Shown piece after piece: positions 34,201 to 45,900 of a stretch of DNA of 64,000 nucleotides (position 1 is the stretch's first letter; each line of letters starts with the position of its first letter). Source of the stretch: Undaria pinnatifida (Eukaryota > Sar > Phaeophyceae > Laminariales > Alariaceae); contig JABAKD010000016.1 in assembly GCA_012845835.1 (NCBI GenBank), forward strand, positions 12,289,007 to 12,353,006, in the 5' to 3' direction. The notes beneath the pieces are model-generated. The model was given only the letters and a program-made list of their open reading frames with translations. It was not told where the DNA came from and ran no database searches. Made by a program: the position numbers and the translations under genes.

Positions 34201-37200
34201 TATCCACGGGTCGGGTCACGACCCGTGACAAGCTGCTTTTTACCATACCGTGTTTTGGCGTTGGCCAAAATCCTCTCCCTAGCGGGATGCGTACAGGCTT
34301 CCAACGTTCGCTATAAAAAAAGGAAAGATCGCAATGTCGAGAAACAGGTAATTGGAGGAGGTGGACGGGCAAAGAGCGAGGTGGTCGGCAGTACTAGACA
34401 GAGAAACCGTCCGAACAACAGAGGGCCATCGGGATCTCGTGGTGTTTCCATTGCCGGCGAGCGGCCGAAAGCCCTTCACTAAGGTGGATTCATCCCGGTA
34501 GCCGATGATACTATGATTTGTTTTAGCAACAAGGGAAGACGGCAGAAGAGAGAGCAGTGCAGTGGCAAATAGTATCAACGAAACCAAGAGATGCGCGTTG
34601 CCGGCGGTCGTCAACAGCGTGACAAAACGGTTGGAGCTGGTATCGTCGTCTCGCGTTGCATGTGATCGCGAACAGCGTGACAAAACGGTTGGAGCTGGTA
34701 TCGTCGTCTCGCGTTGCATGTGATCGCGAACCTGCCCACAGCCGACCGAGGCCAACTCGGCGTCGTTGGCAGAAGTGGGCGGGCTATTAGCGTTACCTCC
34801 TGTCACTTGTTGCGTTGCAATCTGTCTTGGATTGGTGACGGTCGCCGTGCCGCAGTGCATGCTCGATGTTTGAGGCTTCTGCCTTGTGATTCGTTTTCAT
34901 TTTTAGAAAGGGTGTGGGAGTTTCTCTTCCGCATTCTACCTTTTTCTGACACGATTCAAATCGCACACGGCCCCTTACTTCTCGTGGCGGCCACCTCGTC
35001 TCATTATCGTTCTACCATTGGTGTTGTGGCAATTAAACAGTGCGCTCTTCACATTAACAAACTGACGTTTCCACCCATCTACACCCAGCACAACCACCAG
35101 TGTCCGTGCTGATGCCTCATAGACGAGCTCTGTGGTCACAAACTACGAGGCAGAGATGCACATTGCTAACACAGCAAGGCGATTCGGCCACGCAATGCCA
35201 ACCGCAACGAGCACGCGGGCGAGAAACAAAAATATGCCAGCCAGTATCTGCAGTAAAAAAGAAATAAAAAACATGAAGAAAAAAGAAGAAAAGCCAAGGA
35301 GGAAAAAAAAGTTGGAAAATAAAATGGAAACAGGACGGCGGGACAAAACTCAAAAACAAAGCACAACATACAGCCAGCAACTAGCAACACAGCAGATGAC
35401 GCCATCCAGCGAACATCGGGGGCAGCAACCATATTGGGTTTCGAGTGATCCTACTGAAGGAATAGGAGCATTGCCGCACTGTCTATCACCTGTGCTCTGT
35501 TTCCGACGACAGCGGTGCCAATACCGTCATCGTCGCCCCCGTACCGAATACAAAAACCTAGCCTAATAATTAATGAAGCACAAACGAAGCACCATATCAG
35601 ATGACACCACCCAGTCGGCGTCGGGGCAGCACCCAGACTGGGTTCCGGATGCAATTACTAGAGGGCTTGGGGCATTGCTTCCTGGTCTGTCCTCTACTTA
35701 CTGTCACTTCACAGGTGGTGTCCATACCGACATTGCCGCCACAATAAGCGCCAAGGGTACTCAAAAGGAGAACGGAAGAGCGAAGCAAAAGGGAAAACAA
35801 TATATAAAAGGACCAACGAAAGGGGCAAAAAGGGCGAAAAGGTAAAGGGGAAAACCGTTTCAGCAATTACCCACATGCCGGCGGTGGTAGTACCACAGTG
35901 GCGGCTAACACTGCAGCCCCGACGGGGATGGAGAAGGCAGTCCCAAGAACTAATAACTAAAAAGGAAAACGCAAGGTAGGCGCAGCAGCTTGAGGTTACG
36001 TACACAGGTGGCACCTACTGGTCGGCCTGGTGCCTTGCTACCCTGTCTGTCGTCTCCTGCTTGCTTGCTTCAACAGCGGTTTCCCTACGCCTCCCACCCC
36101 CCTTTTGGCTTGGTGCGTCACGCATCCGAGCTGCGCGGCGCTCCGACCTCATATTTCCTCCTCTACGTCCCACCTGCCCATGAACCATTCGGCTGCTTCC
36201 AGCATCCCCCGATATCACTCGCCCGCCTTCTTGGCCGCATGGACCCACAGTACGGTTTCAAGTGCAAACTGCCGCGGGGAACTTTCCGCGGGGAGCCTTT
36301 GGTGGATCGACAAATGACGGCGAGGTCTTCTCTGAGGGTTCCGAGCCAGTTGTTCAGTGGCCCACCTGGTCCCGTTTTTTTCCACCGGCTATCTGCGTAA
36401 ACATCATCCGACCGGGATATCGCCCCTTGTTTTACCATACCATTGCCCCCGCGAAGAAAAGCCGCAGTTTCCGGATAGACGTTTCGATGCTCTCGCGCTT
36501 CGTCATCTTGAGGGCCTTGGCACACGAGAGGTTGGTGTGGTCCGCACGAGGCTGAAAGTCAAGGACTCGACGGAGGACTTCGAGGAGCGCTTTTCGGGGC
36601 TCGTCATAGTGAGTCGCGGTGAGGGTCCACGTCACACACCCGAACAGCAGGGTCTCAATCACCTCGGTCTGCAGCGTGCGGGCCTTCAGCCTGAGCGGGG
36701 CAGTCGTCATATCGTATAGCTCTGAACCTAAGCGCTTGTAGCATGCCCTCATGAACCGGGCCCGCCGCTTGGTCTCAACTATGAGGTCAGCATGTTCGTG
36801 GATAACGCTGCCGAGGTATAACAACTGCATTTCTGTTTATACTTCTGTCCTGCTACTTCGATGGTGGACGGTGGAGCCCGGGATGCAAGGTCCCGTGTTT
36901 GCAGCAACATAGTGTCCGTTTTTTCTTCCGAAACCGTGAGGCGTGCTGCTTCGAAGACGATCATAATGACTCATCAATACACAGCAAGCCCCTCTGCCGA
37001 TTTTGAGACAATGTCTGCGTCGTCGACGTAAAGCATGCCCTACACGCCCCCCCGCACGCATGCCAACGGTTTCGCGACGCTGCCAACCCCATTGTCATCG
37101 AGGTGGACTAGGTTCTGCACGATGCCTTCGTCCTCGTTGAAGCAAACGAGGACAACGTGTAACGCAGCGGCCTAGAACATGCTGACAAGCAACGGCGAAA

Positions 37201-39947
37201 GCACGCAACCCTGCCGAAGCCTCTGCTTGACATCAAACCATTCTGAGTGCTCTCCGTCGTCCGTACGCACGCGAGCCCACATGCCGTTGTGGAACTGGCG
37301 GGTAACCGCAAGCATCTTGGCTGGCACACCGAAGCGTGCGAGTACTTCCCACAGTAATTCTCAGTCGACAGAGTCATACGCTTTCTACAGGTCGATGAAG
37401 CACATGCACAAGCGAATTTTGCTTTATCGTCCGAGTTCTCACAGCCGGGCCGCGGCGAATAGCAAATCCACTGTTGACCATGCCGGGCGTGAGCCACACT
37501 GTTCCTCGGGAAGGATGCCCCTTGTTCGCAGTAGTTGCTAACGCGGGACGCGACGAGTTTCAACGGTACCTTGGCTGCATGGGCAACAGGTGAACTTCCC
37601 CTGCAACTGTTGCACTCAAAACGATCCTGCTTTTTGTGAAATACCTCGATGGTCGCATCTTTCCGTTGTTGGGGGAAATCACCTGTTGTCCAAATTTCAA
37701 CAAGGATGCTGTGAAAGCAACGAGTGAATTCGAGGTGGTCGAGTTTCAGCAATTCGGCCGGCTGAGAGTCTGGCCCCGCCGCCTTCCAGTTCGGCATGCT
37801 CCGGACTACCATGGTCGATAGTGGGTTCATCTCCAACCGATAGTGCGAGCGGTCGTTTAGGGAGTAGCTCAATAATGGCGGGATCGAGCGTCAGCGATTT
37901 TGCACGACGTAATTTGAAGGAAAAAAAAACGCCCATCGCTTACAAATGCGCACCTTTGTCCCGTAACAATGTACCATCACCCCTAACGGAGTATTTACTT
38001 ATCGTTTTCCTTCCCATCCCGTATGTGCCTTGCAAGTGCTGGTAGGAACACCGCTCGTTATTTTCGGTAAGTGATTTCTCCATTTCGGCAACTTACTCCT
38101 CGAAATTGCTATGTACCCCTGCGTCTATCACCTTCCGCAGGGTCGCGCACGCCTTCCTTTCGCGCAATATTTTCGCGCGCGGGGGGGGGGGGGGGGGGGG
38201 GGGCGGACGAGTTTTAGTGCATCTTCCCTCCCGGTTCATGTTACTTTAAAACCGGCCGAGGTTTTGCCCGACTCGCACCACCCACGCTTGCGGTGAAGGC
38301 GTGGTTCAGCTGGCACTTCTACTTTCACTACATCTATAATTCGTACGGGAAGTAGTACTCATATCATACGGAGACCAAAAACCATCGTAGGAGCATTAAC
38401 GTAAAAAACAACTCCACGGAAAAACAATTTTGCTCACATCTACCTCATAGTTTTTATCCTTGAAATATTGGGCATCTGCATTTAGCACGCAGGTAGTACG
38501 TTTTGCTCGCATCCACCTCCGTTTCCTCCCCCCCCGCCCCCCTCCCCCCTCCCACACACCCCTCCGCCGCCTCACCAAAAATCACCCCCTCCCCTGCCGC
38601 CTCACCTAAAATCAAAAACCGCCAGAATAATAAACACTACCCGACACGTGATATATGCTCTTTACCTTCGAGCCATCCATGCAGTACGTAGCTCCAATCT
38701 ATTTATATGGTCTTCAAGCTCAAATTGACCTTCCCCCGCCCCCTCCGTCCCCGCCACCGCGACCATTGCCTAGACCTAGCATCACGTGTACAGTAAGCTC
38801 CTACCAGGTATACATTTGTGCGACCTAAAAATGTTGGACCCTCCCCCCCTTCCCGTTAAAAACTCCGCCCTCCCCGCACCGGTTATTCGACTTACAGTAT
38901 TCACTTGATAAACTGATGCATTTCCTTCCACAGCTGTCAGATTTTGTCCCCCTCAGAAACGGGTTTTATAGTTTCCGCGCACAGACTGCCTAACATCACC
39001 CCGTTGACCCTGATAGCTACACTGTAGTTCCAAGGGGAGCCGCCGACCTATATCCTTAATGAGGACACACAACCCGTAATACGCGCGGTCGGAGTATTAC
39101 ACACAGCTTGCAAATAAGACTTTTGACCAAAACTTCGACCGCACAGCTGGAGGAGTGCATTTTTTTTTTAAATAACATGCATGTTATGTACTTCACACAA
39201 GATACTAGGAAGTCCTTAAGGCATCAAAGTTCGTGCTGACCACTTTCGACGACTCCCTTGCCGAAACACTGATGCTGTAGTACTATGAATATTACTATCC
39301 TGCTGAACTACTACTGTAGCCAGAACAGTCGCCCAATCAACACCGTCTTACGAGGTACGACGACACGCACGCACGCACGCACGCACGCAAGCACGTGGTT
39401 CGCCGCCCACTACTGACCGCCGGTTTTCCTCCACCTACTTCTAACCTTATCGAAAACGGCTGCTCTCCCCCCCCTCCCATTCTTGTATTCAGTACTGTAT
39501 ACCCTCCGGATGCTCTTCCTCGCTCGGGTTCAGCGAAACCCAAGCACGCACCGCTTCACTTGTTTCCCGACCCGGCTTGCGAGAATCCCATACTGAAGCC
39601 GAGACGAAAAACACTCCTGATCAAAACCCTGTCCCCTCAAAAAAAAATCATTATATGTATAGATATTCTACAAAGAGTTGCGCAGGGATGTACACTTGTC
39701 ACCGTATCTATTCAAGGTATATATTTATGACATTATACTTGTAGTAGCAGTCACAGCAGCAAAGCAAGGAGTCATGATGGGGAAAGATACGGTGTCGGGG
39801 TTGATGTTTGCGGACGATTTCGTGGGGATATCAGAAACACCCGAAGGGTTGCAGAAACAGATACAGAAAGCCCTGGAGTACGCTAGGAAATGGCGAGTGA
39901 CAGCGAACGTGAACAAATGCGCAGAAGTAGCAGTAGTAGTAGTGCTG

Positions 39948-39980
<33 letters not shown>

Positions 39981-42900
39981 TGTAACTGGTGAACCCGGTA
40001 AATTTCAAGTGGAAGTAGGGAGAAGATGAACTGTCGATCGTAGACCAGTATACGTACCAAGGCGTAGATATCTCAAATGACTGCTATTTGGATGCACACA
40101 TCGCGAAAGTAATAGGACAGGGTAAATGAATCACAAGTAGGCAAGATGGATGCGATCCTAACACCGATTCCTCGCACCTTTACACTAGGATTAAAAGATG
40201 TACCAAAGACACTAGGATTGAAAGATGTATTCTGATGAATGCGATAGTACCAAAGACACTAGGATTGAAAGATGTATTATGATGAATGTGATTGTACCAA
40301 AATTAGAGTATGCAGGAGAAACATGGGAAGGGAAGGCGAGTTCGTGAAGAAAACGAAAACAGCAGTGCAGATGACAGCAGCTAAAAAGATACTAGGATGC
40401 TGAAGTACGACGAGTAATACAGTATTAAGAGCAGAACTAGAAGTGTACCCACTTAAAACAAATACAAAGTATACTACAAGTACCAACAACGCAGCTTGCA
40501 AAGATTTGTATCGACCCTAAATTCGTCGAACTCACAGCTGACGTCGTTACAATATTCTCATAAAATAGGGACGTGAGAAAGCTGAAATGGCAATATATAC
40601 TTCGAAGTAGTAAGGAATGTGCCGGAAAAGAGGTCGCCAGCCATACATAGCTGATAGGGCTGTATGGGAGAAAATACCAAAAGGGCGAGCTGGAATAAGA
40701 TGGGATAACGTGGTCGAGAAAATATGGGATGATTTAGGGGGAGATCAAGAAGAGGTACTACTACCGTCTACAGAAAAGTTTGGCCATGCAAGACAGAAGT
40801 AGAAGAAAGAATAGAAGAAAGGGAAAGGCAAGCGCTAAGAAATAAGGTGAAAGAGGAGAAACGCTTAGATATTAAAGGCGAGCGCTAAGAAATAAGGTGA
40901 TAGAGGAGAAACGCTTAGATATTTATATATATATATATTTTTTTTTTAAATGAAAATACACTTCAGCTGTGAGATCGACCAAAAACGATTTTTTAATCAA
41001 ACTCAGCTTTGCAAGCTGCGTGTGATACTTCGATCGCGCGCGTTACGGGGTGTGTACCCTCGTGTAGGATTTTTTTTTTTTTTTCACCCTCGTATAGGAT
41101 ACAGGTCGGTGACTCCCCTGCTAATGGCAGGGTCAACAGGACTAAGACGTCCAGCCTTGTTCTGCGCACGGAAACTGTACAGCCCGCGTTGAGGGGGACA
41201 AAACCAGACACCTGTAGAATTCAGTATGCATGGAACGATAAGTGTAATAGTGTGAGTTAGCTTTTGGAGTGGGCTACTCGGGTCTACCGGGTTTGTACGA
41301 AAGTTCCTGTGCACTACCTGTATTTGTGGCAGGCCAGCGGAGGTCCGTCCCAGGCCTGGTGCTCGTTTTTTTTTGCTGTCGAGTCATGATGGAACATGCG
41401 GTGGACGTCGATCGCTACTGCTCCGAAGTGATCTCTCTTCTGCTCTTGATGTAATGCAAAGGCACATATATACGTATACGAGGGGTTGAGGGAAGATATT
41501 GGAATGCAAACGTACCTGCATGGCCCAACGGACTATACGAAAAGGCTGAAACTGCGATTGCGTGTAGGGGACCTGCTTCTACCAGAAAGAAGAAAGAGAT
41601 ATACCAGTAACCAGTAGTCGGGAGGAGGAGGACGTGGCTACACATAATATGTGCCCGTGTGGCACAACAATAGAGAGCAGGACTCATGTAGTAGGAGAGT
41701 GTGAAATATACAAGGAGGAACGGGATACGTTAGAGGAGATGAAGAAAGTAGACGTATGTGGCATGGAGGGGTTTGGTAGATCAGAGAGTAGCGAGAAAAC
41801 GATCGCTATATGCCTTGGAGATCGATGGTGGCCGCAGACGGCGTAACAGGACGGGGACAGGATAAGCATACAGTTTCTGTGTAATATACGGAAGAAGCGT
41901 AATGAGCGCCCAAATGATGGAGGTGTCTCTATTAGGAGTAGGAACGGTGCTCCGTCTCGAAAGGGATGCGTGGTCAATGGTCAAATGACTGAGACAAGCT
42001 ACAAATGAGTACGCCCCGCCCCCCCCCCTTCCACCGGACAGGGGGGGGGTCCATCTAAATCCGAGTGATTAAAAATTGAAACAATTGAAAAAAAAAATGT
42101 TTTCTTCTAAATCGTCCTGCCATCACAGCACTCCGTTTAGACCATTTTTGATGTGCGGTGTCGAAAAAAGGCTATCCCCGCGCCCTCGGTTAGGTGGCAA
42201 AAAATTGTGCCGGTGGTGCCGCTGGTGCACATTTTATCCTTTGGCAGAGCAGGAGGCCGGGTGCGGGTTGCTACACATCTATTTTTAAGCTCCGCACAGG
42301 CGAAAAACGCAAGAGGGATTGTTTTCACCGTATCGGCAACTTGAAAAAAAACGTGTCTGTTTCGCCACAGACCATTTGGGGGGGGGGGTTGCTGCGGTGG
42401 GGGGTAGTAGAGGGTGAAAGGCGTCGGCAATACCCTCATTTTGATATATTTTACAGCACATCATGTATAAAGAAATGCCTCCAGCAGACCTCCACGGGCA
42501 TCCAGTTGCCCCTGGCGCGCACGCGCGGGGGGGGGGCTCGCTTCCGGCGTGCGGTGTGCTTTGCGTTAGCCGGATGCCTGTTTACAACTCTGGTCCTACA
42601 CAGTGCATCTCTCTTTCAGTGTTTACGTCTGTGTGCTTGGCATCAGAGAGGGCAGCCCAGGCGTTCTTTGTAATATCATACTATCCAAGGGTATGTTCGA
42701 TACGGCACGTACCGAGGCGTACCGGCGGTATTACCGGTACCGGACACTTCGGAAAGTTCGGTACGGCATCAATACCGACACCGGAAACTTCGGTAAGTTC
42801 GGTACGGCATCAATACCGGTTCCGGATACTTCGGCAAGTTCGGTACATAAATACCAGTATCGGCGGTACCGGTATGCACGTATTTACCGAAGCCGGTACC

Positions 42901-45900
42901 GGTATCGGTACAACATCGATACTGGTATCGGATACTTCGGTAAGATCGGCACAACATCAACCCGGTACCGGGCACTTCGGTACGTTTGGCACGATATCAA
43001 CCCGATTCCACCACATTGTGACGTCATCCCTTGGAGCTTTGGTTCCAGGCAACACTCCAAGCCACACACACCCCGGTCCCCAAGCATCTTCCAGTTCGCT
43101 CGGTATACCGAGACTCTGAGCACGCATGAGCAACGGCGCAAATTCTCAAAATGAGGTGGCCTCCAGCAGTGATGTCACCGCTTCTGGTGGCGGGTCATCT
43201 TCGCACGCTCCCACTCCAGCGCCGGCGGCAGAAGTTATCGACGTGGACGGAAAAGAAAGCCGCGCCGGTGATTTTGCCTGCTCCTGTGCACAACTCGCGC
43301 ACGGGGACGTCTCCTAGCTGCGGGGCTACCGTGCATCGTTGCTGTCACCGGGGATACGTTAGATACCACACCCCCCTACCACAGCACACCCGGTGATAAC
43401 ATTTTCAAACGCCAATTTCTCATCACCGGGGTGGGCTTTCTTCCGTGTTATAAGATACCTGATCAGAATTGTGGCCGATGAGTTTTTCTTTTTCCGTGCT
43501 TCGAAGCAATTTGTGACATACCAGGCAGAAGTTATCGTTTTTCCGAGCTTCGAAGCAATTTGTGCCATGGAAGTTATTGTTTTTCCGTGCTTCTGTGACG
43601 TACTTCTTCAGTGTTTACCGGAAGAGCCCCCGGATCGTGTGATCTGTTCGTTTCTTGGCGATTTCGTCTCTGGCTTTGGCTCTGGCTTTGGGCTTTCGTA
43701 GTTCATCGCTGGAGCCCTTTGAACACCGCATTCCCGATTTGGGGACAAAACACTTGGAATTAGACTATAAAAATAGTATGAGTTAGAAATGGGTTAAAAC
43801 GGGAGACGGCTTGCCAGGTACCTGGCGTTCGTTGTCATAAACAACACGAAGAGTACTTGCTAAGGCATACCACTTATATATTCAACGACCCACCTGAATC
43901 GAATCGGCCAGAGTAATGAACACTTCTACGCAGTTGATATCACGTCATTATCTTTCTAGCCACCCATGACGTAGCTTTAATTCATCCCCCCTCCCCCCCC
44001 CCCCCACCAACCCCCCCCCCCCCCCCAACACCCCCTTCTTCCCCACTACCCGCACGACCGCCTAGGCCTAGCACCACGCGTACAGCAAGTCCCTACATCT
44101 GTGCGACCTAAACCTGTTGAAAACCCTCCCCCCTCAAAAAAAACCAACCACCCCCCCCCCCCCCGCTTTTTTTTATCGCTCCCTCTTGCTCAAATGCCCC
44201 ACCTAACATCAAAATTACCTCATTATCTTCCTAGAGTCATCCATGCCGCTGCTCCAATTCATCCCCACCCCCCCCCAACGCCCCCTCCTTCCCCACCACC
44301 TGCACCATCGCCTAAACCTAGCACCACGCGTGTAGCAAACCCGTACATATGCGACCTAAAGCTGTTAAAAACACTTTTGCCCCCCCCCCCCCCCCCCCCC
44401 TCCCACCCACCCACCCCCTCGAACACTCCGCCCTCTCCTCACTGGCTGTACGACTTACAGGATATACATAATAAACTGGTGCATTCCTTCCAAAACCGTC
44501 ACATTTATCCCCTTAAGGATTTATAGCTTCCACGCACAGATTGAGTTGCCCCGCCCATCCCACCCCCCCCCACCCCCCGCTCCCTCTTGTTCAAACCCAT
44601 GCCCCCACGCCGTTAAAAACTCCGCCCTCCCCTCACCGGTTATACAACTTGCAGGATACACTTGATAAACTGATGCATTTCCTTCCACAGCTGTCAGATT
44701 TTGCCCCCCCCATAAACGTGTTTCATAGTTTCCGCGCACAAACTGACTAACATCACCCTGTCGACCCTGATAGCTACACTGTAGTTCCAAGGGGAGTCGC
44801 CGACATACATCCTTAATGAGGACACACAACCCGTAATACGCGCGATCGGAGTATCATACACAGCTTGCAAAGATGAGTTTCTACAAAATCTTCGATCTCA
44901 CAGCTGGAGTTTGTTTAAATTTTTATAATATATTTCTCCCAAGATCGGCATCCCATCCCCATCGCTATGGCGTGTTAGTTGTGGGGAGGGGGGGACACAC
45001 CACTAATCCCTTTCGAGACGGAGCACCGTTCCTACTCCTAATAGAGACATCTCCAATGTTCGGGCGCTCTTACGCTTCTTCCATATATCCCATAAAAACA
45101 GTCTGCTTGCTTGTCCAATCCCCTTCCTGTTCGCCGTCTGTGGCCGCCATCTATCTCCTAGGACAGCGATCGTTTTCTCGCTACTCCCTAGTCTATCAAA
45201 ATCTTCCATGTCCCATTCGTCTAATTTCCTCATCTCCTCTAACGCATCCCGTTTCTTCTTTGTATATTCCACATTCTCCTACTATGTGAGTTCTACCCTC
45301 TGTTGTTGTGCCGCACGGGCACATATATATTATAAAAAATTAAAATACACTCCAGCTGTGAGATCGAATATTTTGTCGAAACTCACCTTTGCAAGCTGTG
45401 TGTGATACTCCGATCGCGCGTATTACGGGTGGTGTGTCCTCATTAAGGATATAGGTCGGCGACTCCCCTTGCAACTACAGTGCAACTACAGTGTAGCTGT
45501 CAGGGTCAACAGGGTCATGTTAGGCAGTCTGTGCGCGGAAACTATAAAACCCGTTTCTGAGGGGGACAAAATCTGACAGCTGTGGAAGGAAATGCATCAG
45601 TTTATCAAGTGTATCCTGTAAGTCGAATAGCCGGTGAGGGGAGATGTGCATCCACGTCCTCCTCCTCCAAACTACTGGTACCAGGTGTATCTCTTTCTTC
45701 TTTCTGGTAGACCCATGTCCCCGGACACGAAATGCTAATTGGGCCGGCGAGGGGGGCAACAGAGAATCGACCAGCGGTCATGGAACGGGTCGTTGGTATA
45801 GCGTAGCAGCTGCCGCTTCATCATGAGCGTCGACATCATTTTGCACCTACCCTTCTTTCGGTGATTATTCGTTGAGTCAGGGAATAATCGAACTGTTTTA

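Larger units (their letters stand above)
39655..41990 (+). pseudogene. LINE RT relic of a second family, with internal insertions
   Basis: It starts near the QG-x-LSPYLF block and continues through [30 protein letters not shown] and [20 protein letters not shown]. After interruptions it reaches a C-terminal Cys-His motif ([20 protein letters not shown]) and [10 protein letters not shown]. Frames change repeatedly. A (GTA)n run has expanded inside it at 39928-39980, a 50-bp direct duplication lies at 40831-40930, and an R1 element sits at 40935-41260. The C-terminal zinc-like motif is usual for LINE ORF2 ends. Confidence 0.85.

Noticed and set aside
34279..34860. 193-residue minus-strand frame with a hydrophobic stretch, as the missing S28 signal-peptide exon
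   Set aside because: It lies inside the intron defined by the 46-kb exon, contains the 58-bp duplication and has no S28 similarity. It cannot precede E2 if the phase-matched join is right.
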